Of a stretch of 64,000 nucleotides of DNA, positions 12,075-24,927 are shown in pieces. This DNA is from Albifimbria verrucaria (taxonomy: Eukaryota; Ascomycota; Sordariomycetes; Hypocreales; Stachybotryaceae), in the NCBI GenBank assembly GCA_020081605.1, contig JAHREC010000011.1, positions 186,001 to 250,000 on the forward strand, given 5' to 3'. Made by a program: the position numbers and the translations under genes. Under the pieces are notes generated by a model. That model saw only the letters and a list, made by a program, of their open reading frames with translations, did not search any database and was not told where the DNA came from. Within the stretch, counting starts at the first letter, position 1; each line of letters begins with the position of its first letter.

Positions 12075-12628
12075 CTAGTCTGACGACGGCACTGGGTACC
12101 ATTTGCACTCTGGCTCCTCCCAATCCTCTGAGAACTCAATTGTTTCGAAGCAAGTTGGCAGACCTTTGTCAAGTGTATCGAAATAGACAAAATGTGTCTC
12201 TCCTTTTTGCCCTTCCACCAGCCTTCCATGGCCGGCTCAAATCCTCGCTCCTTCATGAGCTTCTTTCGCTCAGCCATCGGCAAGTCATTCATTTGGAAAG
12301 CAATATGCTGGACGCCTTCTTTGTTGTTGTGTGCGTCCAGATAGTCTTGCATTACTGTTTGACCTTTAATGGGCTGCATGATTTCGATAACGGGCTGTTG
12401 CTCATCCGAGGTTTCTGCAAAAGCCACCAAGACCTCATATAAGTCGGACCCTTCCTTACCGCGAAGTCGTTGTTTGGGAACCGTGGTAGAGTTAAAGTTG
12501 AAGACACGGAAGGGTCCCATTCCCAGTCGAGTTAAGTTATCCAGAGTGGTGTAGAGGTCGGGCGTCACGATACAGACCTCGTTGAGCGAGCCAATCACGG
12601 AACCTGGTGGTTTACTGAGCGCCATCAT
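12075..12628 (-). CDS. VOC/glyoxalase-fold protein, one frameshift
   Basis: Vicinal oxygen chelate protein resembling methylmalonyl-CoA epimerase/glyoxalase-like proteins. Visible segments are NEVCIVTPDLYTTLDNLTRLGMGPF (first strand-helix unit), PVIEIMQP (metal-ligand strand) and EGVQHIAFQM (His metal ligand). After GWWKGKK the frame shifts at the A/G run near 12201-12208, and the second half (a THFVYFDT segment, ending WYPVPSSD) continues in another frame to the stop at 12075-12077. One added base gives 555 nt (184 aa) with no intron. Two ATGs overlap at the start; the outer one was taken. Likely a small-molecule lyase or isomerase; substrate unknown. Confidence 0.75.
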
Positions 12629-14116
12629 GTAATTCTGGAACTATTAAAGACGAGCAATGCCAATTTGCATACATGTAAGGATCAGAAGGTAAAAGTACAT
12701 CATTCTCAGAGCCACTGAGGCCAATGCTGACCTCACTACGTCATTCGCGATACGGGTGATTTTAGTCATTTTAGATAAGGAATTGATTACTCATCAGCAT
12801 TTTCCATGTTTTGCGAATTTTCAATCACTTTAAGCTTAAAAACGATGGCGTCCGTAGCCTGTTGTGGCTTGGTTTTGGAGCCTGGTGTATTGGTCTGTGC
12901 CCAGTAGGAAAACCGATCTCGTGTAAGAGCAGGCTTATTTGAAATCATCTCTAAATTGAACTAAGCTACACTTGAAGCCTAGTTACTGCATATATCATCT
13001 GCCGCTTAGTTACTTTTGTCTTCTCTACGAGGCGGCTTGATTAACACTGTGGTAAGGTGCCATTGGCTGTTATTGTGTCCTTGCGCAGAGTGGGGAGCTG
13101 CAAGCATTATCACCATACATCACTTTGGTTGTAGTACTGGTGTATAAAGCAGCATCCTAAAACCAGACACTATGGCTGTTATTATATGGCTATATCTAGC
13201 TATATCTAACTATATGAATTATGGATACACATATCATTGACCAATATACTTATACTTGGTTTTTAAAGTTACGAAATGACTGGCAATAATCCTGTGAACT
13301 CTTAACTACCCTAGACTACTAGGGCGTCCAGGGACTTTTTGCTCCTCTACTCCGTATTCATGGAGCATGTAGTACTTACAGTCAGCTAAAGAAGCTACCT
13401 TAAGCTGCAGTTGATTTGACTTGGCCAAGAACTAGCCGTGTTTAAGCTTGGTGTGAAATATTTGAATTGAAAGCAGGTCTTGGAGCTTCTATCTCTTCAA
13501 GGTTTGAGAATGTCTGAACTATTCCCTTTCATATACACCAACAGAATGCAAGATATCACGCCCAAGAGGGAAGGTTAATTTGACGTGAAATATCGCTTCT
13601 GATAAGCTTCTATTGCCCCCAACTTGCGTGGACCCTCCCAACTTACCTCAATTTAATGGGAACCACTCCATAACAACAGTACATCAAGCGATGCAATGAG
13701 CGAGACAGGCTTTTTCGCTTCTCTATTTCTTAAAGAAAGAAAGAAAAATGGAACCTTGATATGTAATCTTAACAAGTCGTGATTTGAAGTTGAGCGATTT
13801 TCTTCTTTTGTGCGAGTAAATATAACTATGTAAATCCACCTTCTTCTTCAAGACGTGACCCCATAAATGCAACCAGAGAGCGGTTACCAGTCATCCTTTA
13901 CGAGATCGGCAGCATGGCACTTTTGAATGCCCATGTCGATCTTATCCTAATTGGCCGTTGGCCACTACAGACCTGCCAGAACAGCTCAACTATTGCTTAT
14001 GATGCATTGCCTAGTCGTATAGCTGCAGCTGATATAAAAGGCCAAAATATTGCATTTGTTGTGTCTTCTTCTGTTGTTCAACTCCTCTTCACTGTCTCAA
14101 TTCCGCAAGTACGACG
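12629..14116. other. 1.5-kb intergenic region
   Basis: No gene seen. Contains short ctatatctagctatatctaac repeats near 13190-13215 and an aaagaaagaaagaaaaa run near 13731-13748. The end is the promoter of the next gene. Confidence 0.4.
14033..14039 (+). promoter_or_regulatory. TATA box upstream of the secreted choice-of-anchor protein
   Basis: TATAAAA lies about 80 bp before the ATG at 14117, a plausible core promoter position. Confidence 0.45.
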
Positions 14117-15914
14117 ATGAAGATGAAGTACTCACTCCCCTCGCGCTTGCAGCTCTTGCCTTGGGCAAGGAAATGCCCAAGGATGAAGTACGTGCAGCTG
14201 AACTCTACGACAACGGTGTCATGCATGAGCGTATCATGGCAGAGAAGTTCAAGCAATGGAACAGACACGCCTCCATGCGTGCGTCCAGTCTCGAAGATTC
14301 GGAGTATCCGGAGCTGCACTTTGCGCAGTGCCGTGATGGCAAGTCAGTCCCGTTTAGAGACCAGCCAAACTTCTTCTTCCGATGCAAGAACGTGAACCTC
14401 CATCACTTCCTACCTCATTCGGCTCTGGGTAGCAAGACTGGCCAGGGCTCGTCCTCTTGGGGCTGGACGTCAGACACTGGTAGGAGTTTGCCATTATTGC
14501 GCAAGCCGACGGTGCTGCGTTTGCCGAGGTATGTGGCCTGTCAGTGAAAACATAAATAGACTAACCGCCCTAGGTTATCAAAGGTGGCAAGCTTCGATAC
14601 CTTGGCCGTCTGCCTCAGACTGCTGGTGCCGCTGCCGCTATCTGGAGAGAGATCCGAGTGTTCAAGCACTACATCGTTGTTGGCAGTGAATCCTACAACC
14701 ACCATATTCAGATCTTTGATCTGAAGAAGCTGCTCGACATCGACTACAAGAAACCCGTTACTTTTGATCCGACGAAGGATGTCACCGGGTTTTATGGGGT
14801 ATGTTCGATCGTGGTGTTCTTTGCTCAATACTAACCATAGCTTAGAGCCTCCCCGATGGTCGTGCCCACAACGTTCTTACTAATGATGCTACCAACTTTG
14901 CCTACGTTGTTGGAGCACGCCCTCGCACGTCAGAATGCCGCAGCGGTTTGATCTTCCTTGATCTTAGTGGTAAGTCTACTCTTTTAACAAGATAGATCCA
15001 ATCTGATGCCCCTAGATCCATCAAACCCAACTTCTCCTGGATGCGCGGCCATGGACGGCTACGTTCATGATGCCCAGTGCCTAGTCTACAAGGGACCTCA
15101 CGAGAAGTACCAAGTAAGAATGTCGATAACCATATAAGGAGTACTCTAACAAAAAACAGGGGCATGAGATTTGCTACGGTTACAACGAGGATAGTCTTGT
15201 AAGCGCGTCCCCTATCTATCTAAGCAAGCGTTGATACTCATTCTATAACTTAGACCATCTACGATGTTACCGATAAGAAGAACCCTGAGCTCGTGTCGGT
15301 GACTGGATACGAGGGTGCTACTTACACACACCAAGGCTGGGTCCTCGATACTGAGAACCAGGAATACCTGATAATGGATGATGAGTACGACGAGCATGAC
15401 GGTCGCGGTCCTGGAGCCAACGGCCATGCTACAACGTTTATCTGGGACATTCGTGATCTTGAAAACCCCAAGCAAACCGGCTACTACCAAGCCCCACGTA
15501 TCACGATTGACCACAACCAGTAAGTCAACCAACCATATAAACCTGCTGGTGCTGATCTTGTTAGGTACATTTGGGGCAACTACAGCTACCAGTCCAATTA
15601 TGGTGCCGGCCTTAGCATCCTTGACATTTCGTCCATTCCCTCCAACCCTAGCGGCAGCAGTGTGCACGAGGTTGGCTGGTTCGATGTCTACCGCGAGGAC
15701 GATAATGTGGAAGCTGGAGGCGTCTTGGAGTTTGTTGGCAGCTGGTCGAGCTACGCTGGCTTCAAGTCTGGCTATATCCTAATCAACACCATTGAACAGG
15801 GTGCTTTCCTTGTGAGTTTTCGTCTTCTTCCGACTCTTACTAAGAAATACTAAGAATTGGTATTAGGTCAAGGTACAGAACTCCAAGGCTGGCGGTGACT
15901 GGACTTCGGAGTAA
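14117..15914 (+). CDS. Secreted choice-of-anchor-B / LVIVD-type beta-propeller protein, two frameshifts
   Basis: Conserved fungal secreted protein often named regulatory P domain-containing protein. The start at 14117 gives a signal peptide (MKMKYSL... to about residue 17) once one C is added to the CCCC run 14137-14140. A second missing base lies at 14483-14484. Eight exons with seven GT-AG introns follow (about 14529-14573, 14799-14845, 14970-15015, 15114-15159, 15199-15253, 15520-15564, 15812-15866). Propeller-like segments include HHIQIFDLKKL, RAHNVLTNDAT, GLIFLDLSDPSNP, YVHDAQCLVY, YTHQGWVLD and FIWDIRDLENP. The corrected product is about 486 aa. Enzymatic function is not known for the family. 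Confidence 0.82.
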
Positions 15915-16452
15915 AGGGCAGTAGTGACTAGATGAAGAAGTAGGGTCTAATTCTTATATTTAGCAGCTAGTCTGCATAGTGCGTTTTCTTGAGCTAGAGT
16001 AGCCAAGTTTTCAATGAAAATGTCTGCTATCGCATATACCCTTGTATCGACCAAGTTTTTGAACGTATACCTGCAATTAATCTGCAAAAACAAATTTAAT
16101 GCTTGCAGAGCCAACCCTGTGCGAGGTTGATGGTTATTTTAGCTACAGGATGAGATATTATTCCTTGCAAATAGCCAGTTAACCTACCATTTTCCCTTCA
16201 TAGTATAATCAGCCGAGCTCGCATATATGTTCTCCGAGCAACACCAAGAACACAAAGAACGATTTCCCGCTCAAATAGAATGCCCCTCTTCACAAAAGGG
16301 GAATACCAACACAATAATAAAACTTCGCATTATGAACCACATTTAATAGATTATTAATGTCCCCAATTAGGCATAATGCATCGATTAGAGTCACATCGAA
16401 TAATAACATCCCTCCCCCAATAACCAACTCTTAGAGGGAAGTAAAGCTCAGG
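15915..16452. other. Convergent intergenic region
   Basis: 3' flanks of the plus-strand secreted protein and the minus-strand P450. No gene seen. Confidence 0.4.
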
Positions 16453-18283
16453 TCAGGCAGAAAGCTCGTTCCAATAGTTCTCATGGGTCTTGAATACCAG
16501 GTTGGGGCCATCGTGGTCAGACGTAAACACATCAAATATCTGGAACACACCAACCTCGCCCCTTGGGCCCTTAGCACCCTTCTTGCCTCCACCAAGCTCT
16601 CCAGCATCCCCTTCCGCCACCTCAAAATCAAAGTAAAATATGGTTTTTGCGATGGCAAGACTTGCCTCTGCGTACGCTAGAGCCTTGCCTGCGCAGCTAC
16701 GGTCACCCAAAGCAAAAGGCGCAAAAGCTCGACGCATCAGATCACGAGCCTCTTTGTCCTCAGGGCTCTCATTCTCAGACTTCATCCAACGTTCAGGGCG
16801 AAAAGAGAAGGGTTGATCGAAGTATTCTGGATTGTGGTGAATGCTGTATAATCCGACACTCACACTTGTTCCAGGTGTGATGACATGGCCATCCACAATG
16901 AATGGCTCGGTAGAAGAGAAGTCGTCTTGTATGCGCCACATGGGGCCTGGGGTTGGAGGAGACATTCGAAGAGACTCGTCAAGGACAGCACGAAGATAGT
17001 GACATCCATTGAGAGTAGATCCAAGACGGATATCCTTGCCAGAAGTATACGTTGTTCTAATCTCAGTTGCGAGATTTCTGTATGCCTCTGGCGATCGCGA
17101 TAAGTAGAAGAAAGTAGCTGCCATCAGAGTTGCAGTAGTCGAACCTCCTTTATATGAAGCTATGATTAGAAGGATTGGATAAAATAGCAGGGGTCTAATT
17201 TGCTGGGCGTATAAAAGACTTGCCTGCAGTGAGAAATATTCCACCTTCTGCCCAAACCTCACTCGTCTGAATATCTTTCGGCGTCATCTTGCCCTTGAAT
17301 TCATCGTTCGCAAAAATAGAGTACAAGTCATAATTAGCGTCCTTGGGAAGATCCATACGTGTCTCTATCATCTGCCTTAGTGTTTTGCGGAATCGCTCAA
17401 TTTTTTGCGGAAAATGACTTGTCCAGCACCATCGAATCTATGAGACACGGGCCATTGGATAAAAGATTGAGCCGCGAGGTGATCGAGGCCATTGAGTCAG
17501 GGATAAATCGCAGCGGTTCCTCTGTCTGAGTGTTCCATGGGTGACCAAAAGCAAGACGACCAATGACATCGACTCCAAGTCGTTGGCAAAGTGGTGTCAT
17601 GTTAATGACTTGCCCTTTCGACTTGAGAAGCTGGGTTATGAACACGTCGATCTGCATCATGAGCGTAGGCTCGAACTCTCTCATGGCCTTTTCCGAGAGT
17701 TCTTGACCCACGAATTTACGCTTGCGTCGGTGTTCGCTTCGATCCAAAGTATTATGAATATTGGGAAGATTCTTGAGACGAGACTTGGCATATGAGGGAC
17801 CCTTTCCAACCCTAGGATTGGTGTAGATGTCTGAGTCGGTCAGGGTGAGTCGCATATCAGCTGTGAAGGAATCTGTCAACCTACCATGAAGCGCTTGAAT
17901 GGTATTGAACACCAGACGATTAGGTCCTTGCCTTACCACGGATCCTAATCGCGAATCGTTAGATTATATTCGACACAATTGCCAGTCCAGTGATTCTTAC
18001 CATATTGGATATGGTCATTGTAGGTAGCGAGATGTAGGTCGCGCTTGATTGCATGCCAGCCAGAATATGCGTCGGTGAGCTTGCCCAGGAGAGGTCCTGG
18101 ATACTTGCTTAAAGGGTTTAGAACATATTGATAGGAAGCATAAAGGACAATCTGGTCATGCCATGTTAGATGCAGGCAGTGGCAACTTATGAAATAAGCA
18201 ATGTGAGAACTTACAATTGGTAGCAGAAAGTAGGTGGCTAACTTAGCGACTGCGGCTGTAATGGCGAGATAGAGGACAGCCAT
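16453..18283 (-). CDS. Cytochrome P450 monooxygenase with a GC-AG intron, one frameshift
   Basis: Microsomal P450. Exon 1 supplies a hydrophobic anchor (MAVLYLAITAAVAKLATYF). Then come KYPGPLLGKL, a GPNRLVFNT segment, the I-helix GGSTTATLMAAT, the K-helix DESLR, FRPERW and the heme loop FAPFALGDRSCAGK. Introns: about 18152-18214, 17945-18000 and 17148-17223; the last starts with GCAAGT, a GC-AG intron, and ends AAAG. The frame breaks in the T6 run 17401-17406, which has one base too many or two too few, unlike most breaks here. Corrected length is about 545 aa. An insertion of about 25 glycine/lysine-rich residues sits near the C-terminus (GELGGGKKGAKG). Substrate unknown. Confidence 0.83.
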
Positions 18284-20070
18284 GATGCAGGCTCTTCGTC
18301 AGAGGCCGAAATGCTTCACGGAATCTAAGGGCCAGTGTTAACTCTCCTTCTGGCGGCCCGAACCCAAAGTTATACAGGGGTTAGTAAAAGAGAACCATAG
18401 ACCCAAGCCGTATCATTCCGATATTTTCCGGCACAACGATGTGACCAACAGTGTTTGGGGGCGGACTGAGGCTTCCGCCAACAGCCTGCTGGTAAGGATT
18501 GCAGTGTTAGCGTTCTTACATCCACCCTCGCATCCCTGCGGAAGGGACGGATAATACCTTTTAGCCACAGTACACACTCTAACATTGACGGACCGCCTGT
18601 GTGGCCGTCCAAGTTTTCTAAGTCACCTATTTATGCCATGGAGTGTTCAGGTGACTACGTGGTTAGAAACATTAGTCGTACGGCCCACCTATTCTTAAGC
18701 GGCTTGTTTCGAAAGCCACGGAGCTTCTTGCTGGTTGCCACTCTGAAGTTACCACACCTTTACCGTCTTACAGAAAAACGGAAAGAATCCAGATATCCAA
18801 ATTGGCTAGAATACTCGTCGCGTTATTTTCAACAAATTCAAGCATGAGAAAGTCACTGTAAGCCTTACTTTCAGTAATTTGTACTCTTCTGACAGCCAAC
18901 AGAAACATGTTGTCCATAAATCCATTGCATGCTCACTACTAATGCCTTACATCTTGTTGCAGGAGGCTTGGACGACGTAGGTCGCAACACGTTCCACTGA
19001 ATAATGGATGAAGGAGCGAGAATTTCATCACTCCTCCACGCTGTGGTGTCTCTAGCTAAGCTGCACAGATCTGGTTCAGAGCCTCAGTACAGCCGCAAGA
19101 CGGTACTGCCATCGCCACGCCATGTTGCGATGTATCTGGCAGCGTGTTCAGAACCTCGGCGAACACGTCAGATTGTTCATTATATGGCGCTAGTGACTTC
19201 TAGTCACTTGAGCAGCTTACTGTACCACAGTGATGGCCAAAGAGCGTATCAAGTTCGTCTTTATCTCTTCAAAGTAAACCTAGTACGGTAAATTGGCGCC
19301 TCTGACGATGGGGCGGATTCGCTTGTAGCATTAGAAGTTCGCAATTGGTTCTGCAACAAACCCAGTGTGGATGTCACAGTATTCGAGATTCTCAGCCACA
19401 GCAACATTTAAACAGTTGCGGAGCTAGTGACCACAAGAAATGATAGGTTACCAAACAGTGAAATTAAGTCTGACAACCCTGTGAGGAGTTGAATGGACTG
19501 TGTCAAAAACTATGCAAGATCTCGATTTCGTGCTTCGTGAACTCATAAGACATAAGAATTCTCCGTAGGGAGGTGCCGGGTCAGAAAAAGCCGCGCGCTG
19601 AGCCACTGCAGTGAAACTGGTACTAAGAGTTGCGGAAACGGCCCTCAGACTGATCACCAACAGGTGGTTCAACTTACTGTATTAACAGGAATTGATGGTC
19701 TTGGCATTACGGAGGGTGCTAATAGCTAGAGTTGTCAGACGTGTTGTTGACTGTAAGCCCAGGCAAAAATGCAAGCAACCATTTTGACGCAGTGTGTGGG
19801 CGGGGATTCAACCAACGTTATCCTACGATACAATGCGTGTGAGATTGTTGGCTGCAGCCTAACAAAGAAAAAACAGGGTGCACTCACCGTAGCCCCTGTA
19901 AAGTAGCATTGGGCGGACGTGTCTGCTGTGCTCTGTTGTTCGCTCTTGCGTACTTCATAAAGGTCAACGCCAACTACTGAACAAGGACTTTAGTCTCATA
20001 CTAGCTCCTCGTCCTCAATATTTTCATGTTTGACCCTCAACGCCTTCCCGTGTTTGTGGCCAGATCAAAA
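18284..20070. other. 1.8-kb stretch without a supportable gene
   Basis: Only short frames in all phases; a 95-codon plus frame at 19004-19291 has no motif. Contains the P450 promoter at its start and the DUF829 promoter at its end. Confidence 0.4.
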
Positions 20071-20961
20071 ATGTCCCCTACTACATCCCGCAAGACTGAC
20101 GGGGCTGGTCCGCTTGCCTTCATGACGAAAGTATCGCCTTGGGTAAGTGTGCACCGACCGCAAGGGAGCACGCCGTCACCCAGGGCAAACGCACCCAGCC
20201 TAGTCCTTCTCTTGACTTGGGTGAATGCAAATGCATCCCATATTGCCAAATACGTACGAGTCTACCAAGAACTCTACCCTTCGGCCCAGATTCTTCTCAT
20301 CCGCAGTGCGCTGAAGCACATTCTCTGGCAACCTTCCACGTAAGTAGACCCCATTATCAGTTATCTCCAGTCACAAGCGTCTCATATATTCTGACCATGG
20401 CAGTCCGAGTCCTGATGTCCTTCCAGCTATCTCGATCATTGGCGCTGCGATCGGAACTGCCAGCAATGATTCCAAACCACATATACTCATTCACTTGTGG
20501 TCTAACGGAGGCTCTGCTATATTGAGTCACCTTCGAGCAGCATACAGCAATGAGCTCCCTCCACACGTCACAATCTTCGATTCGGCTCCGGGGCTCTATA
20601 GTCATTCACATGCTCTCAAGTCCAATACGATCGGCATGTCAGTTCCCATGAAACTGGTAGCCTATCCTGTACTTACCATCATTTCTATGCTGTACGTGCT
20701 CTGGTATGTCGGACGGACCAATGCATTCGCCCGGTACTACGAGTTGCATAACTCTGCGCGAGGGAAGTCAGACGAACGTACATATACAGTAAATCGGATC
20801 AGATTATTTCCTACAGCGACATTGAAGCACATGCTCGTGACGCCAAGGAGAAGGGCTACCGAGTGAAATTGGAGCGATTTGAGGGAACGCAGCATGTGGC
20901 ACACGTTAGAGGGGACGAGAAGAGATACTGGGACGTGGTCACAGATATCTGGCAGTCATAA
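20071..20961 (+). CDS. DUF829/TMEM53-like alpha/beta hydrolase-fold protein, one frameshift
   Basis: Matches the eukaryotic DUF829 (TMEM53) family: LVLLLTWVNANASHIAKYV, YPSAQILLIRSAL, HILIHLWSNGGSAIL (nucleophile-elbow-like turn, Ser replaced by Asn-Gly-Gly), IFDSAPG and a C-terminal RFEGTQHVAHVRGD segment with the usual His. Intron about 20340-20403, GT-AG. One base is missing near 20779-20782, after which the C-terminal 55 residues read in another frame to the stop at 20959-20961. Corrected length is 828 nt (275 aa). A hydrophobic segment (about residues 170-190) may tether it to membrane. In fungi such genes often lie in metabolite clusters, but activity is unproven. An in-frame upstream ATG at 20026 is possible. 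Confidence 0.75.
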
Positions 20962-21367
20962 ACTGGTTTGCCACGGATTGAATGGTGTGGAACGGCTTCC
21001 TGTCCTTGACAGCTTATTCATCGACTATAAACCCCGGTTAATAACAAGCAGACTCTCCAAATGTTGAGATACTTTCAAACTAAAATAGGTTGTCAATCGT
21101 ATACCTAAATCTTCACAGGATAGAATGCAGTTCTACTACTTTTCAATGTTATGTTATATCACAAGAGTAATCATTGAAAACAGACCATAGAACTGATTGC
21201 AAAGTGTCATTAATTAAAAGACATAATCGTCAACAGTTAGCTACAGCTCTAGGACCCAAATTATCTAAACTACTAGGCCCTGAGCAATTTAAAGTCTAAT
21301 GAGGCTGATGTTTTTACACTCTATAACGAGCCGACAAGAAGTATCAATACAGAGGAGCAGGTTAGCC

Positions 21368-24300
21368 TCACCGTCTTGGACACGACTTGATCACCGTCTG
21401 CACCTTGTCATCAATCGCTTTGAAAGATTTACCCATGCCAGACACATGAGTGTCATCCATGGCTTTCCTGGCCAACGCAGCCTGGCCAAACGCCTCTTCG
21501 GTCTTCAAGCCGCGTCCGGCTGCGCCGAGAACTTTCCCATGATGGCAAAGGGCGCGGATTCAGGGTCGTCGATGATTTCAGCAATGGACAGGGCGCTATT
21601 GGCTATCTCCCCGCTGACGAAGGCAAAGCGAGCCAACGCCGCAAAACCCGCAATGGAGAAGCCGACCTCGCCGATAAAAGGCACCACCATGAGGACCAGG
21701 CTCACGATGAGCAGAATCAGTTCCTTTTTCTTCTCGTCCTCAATTTTCCCCAATCTCCTTGACTTGCGCCATATTGTCTACAGCCTGCGACAGCATCGCC
21801 ACAGGCACCGACAGCGCAACGGCCGCATCGGTGGTATCATTACTGGGTGAGTACATGCCTAAGCCGATGGACATCATGGCAGCCGAGAACTTGTCCCGGA
21901 GCAGATAGATCTCTGGCAGGGCCTTCTCCCAGATCTCCTTGGGATCCTGTACCTCGATGTTGTCGGCCTTGCGTGGAAAGTCGCCGAGGAGCCACTGCGA
22001 CTCATCCGGGCAGTCAGGACAATCCATCAAATCCCAGAGGTCGACATCCCCCATACAATCCAGTCCGGCATCATGCCCAGGTCGCTAAGCAGTGCATCCT
22101 CGAAACCTTCTTTATCACGCAGTTTGTACTCGATGATCCAGCTCTCGTGGCCCGTCTCCGGGTCACCCCAGGTGCCGTCGACCATGATAGGCTTAGGTAC
22201 GGGGCAGGGTCCTTCGTAGCGGTAGTGGCCCTTGCTGGAGCGTTTATACTTGCAGTCAAAGTATTTGTTGCCCATTCCCTTCTTTGTCTCCTCGTCAACT
22301 CCCCAGTTGTCCATCCAATTGATGAGCTTGGGATTGATGAGCTTGGGATTGATGAGATCCTCGATATAATCGGCATAGTAGCCAAACTTACCGTCATAGT
22401 TGTTGTCGACGTCCTCAGATTGGGTGATGGCCTCTCCGAGAAGCTTGTCCATGGCGGCAATGATGTAGATAGAGCGGCAAGATGACGGAATTTCGCCTGT
22501 ATTGGCAGCCTCGACAACCTGGTCAATATCCTCGTATTTTTCGGTGCAGGCCACAGAGGTGGTCCTGATGAAGCCTTTGTCACCTTCAACTGATTTATGG
22601 AACTCCTGCAGGTTGACAGCCCAATCGCTCATGCCGGCCAAGTTGAGCTCCATGGCCCTGTTGACACGCCTGTCCTTTGTCAAATGATCCATCCAGGCTA
22701 CCCAATTGCCGTTCTAAGTCATGATATCTGAGTCACTCTGCTTGTCATACCAGGTCTTAACTTTCCCATCCTCGTTGACCTCAGAGTCTGATATTATGCG
22801 CCTAAGTTCCGCGTCCGCAATGTAGCCGCTCGAGTTGGTGCATATACCTGGTTCGGCTTCACTTTCTGTGTTGGAGCCAGTAAAGGTGCAAGTCGGACCC
22901 GTGCACTTAGAGTTGGACATGTTGAAGCTGCGACAGTAGCTTGAGATACCCATCATGATCTGGTTGGTACGCGCACCAGCCTTTATGAGCATACCGAGGG
23001 CACCCATTGTCTCCGTCATATTGATATGGCTCCGCAGGCAGCTCCCTCAGGACAACCCGGGCTCGCCCATCTGCTACCATAGTCCCATTGACCATGCAGG
23101 TCGTAGGTCATGTAGATGAAGTAGTCGACCACCTTGGCCATCTCTTTTATGGAAAATCCGTGCAAGTACCAATAACTAGCTGGGAGGGCGATGGATAGCG
23201 TCTTTCCCTTCGGTAACTTTCTCTTGACTGACTTGAGGAAGGCTAGGTAATTATTACCATCGGAGTCTGTTCCAGGAACCGATCCGGGGATATCTTTAGC
23301 TCCAGGGTACTCCCAGTCAAAGTCATGTCCGTCGAGGTTGTTGGCCTTGAGGAATCTCACCACATTGTCCGTAAACTTTTCTCGGTTTGCCTCCGACACA
23401 CTAGACCCAAAGATAGTGGCAGTGTCGTGGTCGGTGCTGAATGACCAGCCACCGAAACTAAGGATCTTTTTGACGCTTTTAGTGTCCATCTTGACCATCT
23501 TCTTGAATTGATCTTCTACAGAACCCTTGCCAAGCGTAACTTCGTATTTGCCATCTTTTGAGATCTGGGCAAATGCGAAGTGAATGTGTGTCAAAATGTC
23601 GAGATCAACCTGGGTGATATCCATCCTAAGGCATTTACGATCCTTGCCAAAAGCTTCAAAGTATCCGACGCGAGAGAAGCTGGCTGGACCTTCCTTGTTA
23701 TTAACAATATCGGTTCCGCAGTTGGAAACACAACCGTTGGTTCCTAGCTTTGCCGTTCCAGGGTGACCTTTACCTCACTGGGTGTGCAAAACTCGGAGGT
23801 GGTGCTGCACTGGCCCCAAACGTTGCAGCAGGCGTTGAGAGGGCAAGGGTTTAGCTTGGCCACTTCATCATAGTTGTCAGACCGCTTCGTGCCGAGTACC
23901 CATGGTCCGCACAGAGCAGTTGGATCTTGTGCCGGCATAGGTGGCTCGCCGTCGCTAAGGCAGATGACTTGACCTCGTTGCAGCCGGTTGCAGCCCGTGT
24001 TACCAAATGTCTTCTTGTTATTCTTCTCAATTCGCTTGGTGTCGATACCAAAGGCCTCACCAATGGACCAGCAGCCTTCGCTCTTTTGAACTGTGTGAGT
24101 GAAGCAGGTACCGTCTTCATTGGGCTTCGGCGTATGATCAGGAGGGTGCCCTCGCTGCAGCAAACGTACTATTTAGGCATGAGAGTTGAGCAGAGTTTGG
24201 GCGTTTTACTGTTATACTTCGCAAAATCATCCCCAGATATGCCGCATTTTGAAGCCAGAGAGGCACAGCTGTCCCTGGATTCGACACGCCAGTCACGACA

Positions 24301-24927
24301 TTCCGCCCAGCGACCTATTGTGACTCTGGACCCAGACCTCCGGCCTGTAGTCAATGTGGAGCCGGAAGATGGACCGAATGGCACTAAGGTTGTCACCGAT
24401 ACAGATTCTTTGCCTCCTTTTCCAGATCCTCAATGTCGACACATTTTCCAACGCTACGGATGTAATCTTTCAACATAGATGATACAAAGGAAGCGCTACC
24501 GTGGTGATCAGCAAATAAGCCAAATCGAGTATCAGCGAACATGGTGGCTGTGCCTTTCTTTTGGTCAGCGGGACCGCAGGCTTGCATCGCATATCGACTA
24601 GGCACAACTTCACTTGCTGGCAATGCGGCCACGGACTCAAGCAAGCCAGCTAGGGCCGGGTTGGCAATCTCGCCACCTGAGAATGTTCCCACCACACTGT
24701 CACCAGAGCGAGCAAACATGAGTGAGGAACCGCATGGAGCTGACTGGGCCAGTACATCTTGAGCTGGGCCAAATTATCAGAGAAGTGTTCCTTGCTGGCA
24801 GTGCCACTTTGCAGAAGAAGCAGCCCTGTAATGAGATGGAGGAGGAGGAGGACGAGGAGGAGGAAGAGAGGTAGAAGGAAGGAGAGTTATTTAGAAGTGG
24901 GCTTGCTCTAGATGATTTAAATTTCAT
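21368..24927 (-). CDS. Large secreted LysM / chitin-binding / GH18 chitinase, many frameshifts and one stop
   Basis: Class V, subgroup C-type chitinase that cleaves cell-wall chitin. Order: leucine-rich signal region (about 24800-24927), N-terminal region of unknown role (24393-24760), LysM-like segment DSCASLASKCGIS, a second LysM (QKSEGCWSIGEAFGID), a cysteine-rich chitin-binding module (PCPLNACCNVWGQC), then GH18 with LSFGGWSF and the catalytic DGHDFDWEYPG (DxxDxDxE as D-H-D-F-D-W-E). An unassigned C-terminus ends in a hydrophobic stretch. The reading frame is lost at about eight places by a single base (near 24759, 24145, 23773, 23045, 22050, 21532 among them), plus one +1/-2 site near 21748. 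A TAG at 22714-22716 replaces a normally aromatic residue. Introns were not resolved. Family call firm; exact model not. Confidence 0.8.
22318..22353 (-). repeat. 15-bp in-frame tandem repeat inside the chitinase
   Basis: The unit gatgagcttgggatt occurs twice in tandem, followed by a partial third copy. On the coding strand it gives NPKLI-NPKLI-N. Being a multiple of three, it keeps frame. Confidence 0.8.
24835..24872. repeat. GGA/CTC trinucleotide-rich microsatellite in the chitinase leader
   Basis: A run of ggagga/gaggag units covers the signal peptide region of the chitinase. It reads as poly-Ser in one minus frame and poly-Leu in the next; the poly-Leu frame is the likely signal sequence. 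Confidence 0.7.

Noticed and set aside
16453..18283. Interpreting the P450 frame break as a one-base deletion like the others
   Set aside because: Frame counting shows it needs one base fewer or two more; reported as an exception.
21847..22485. 212-codon plus-strand frame
   Set aside because: Lies wholly opposite the chitinase coding sequence, has low-complexity antisense composition and no motif; a shadow.
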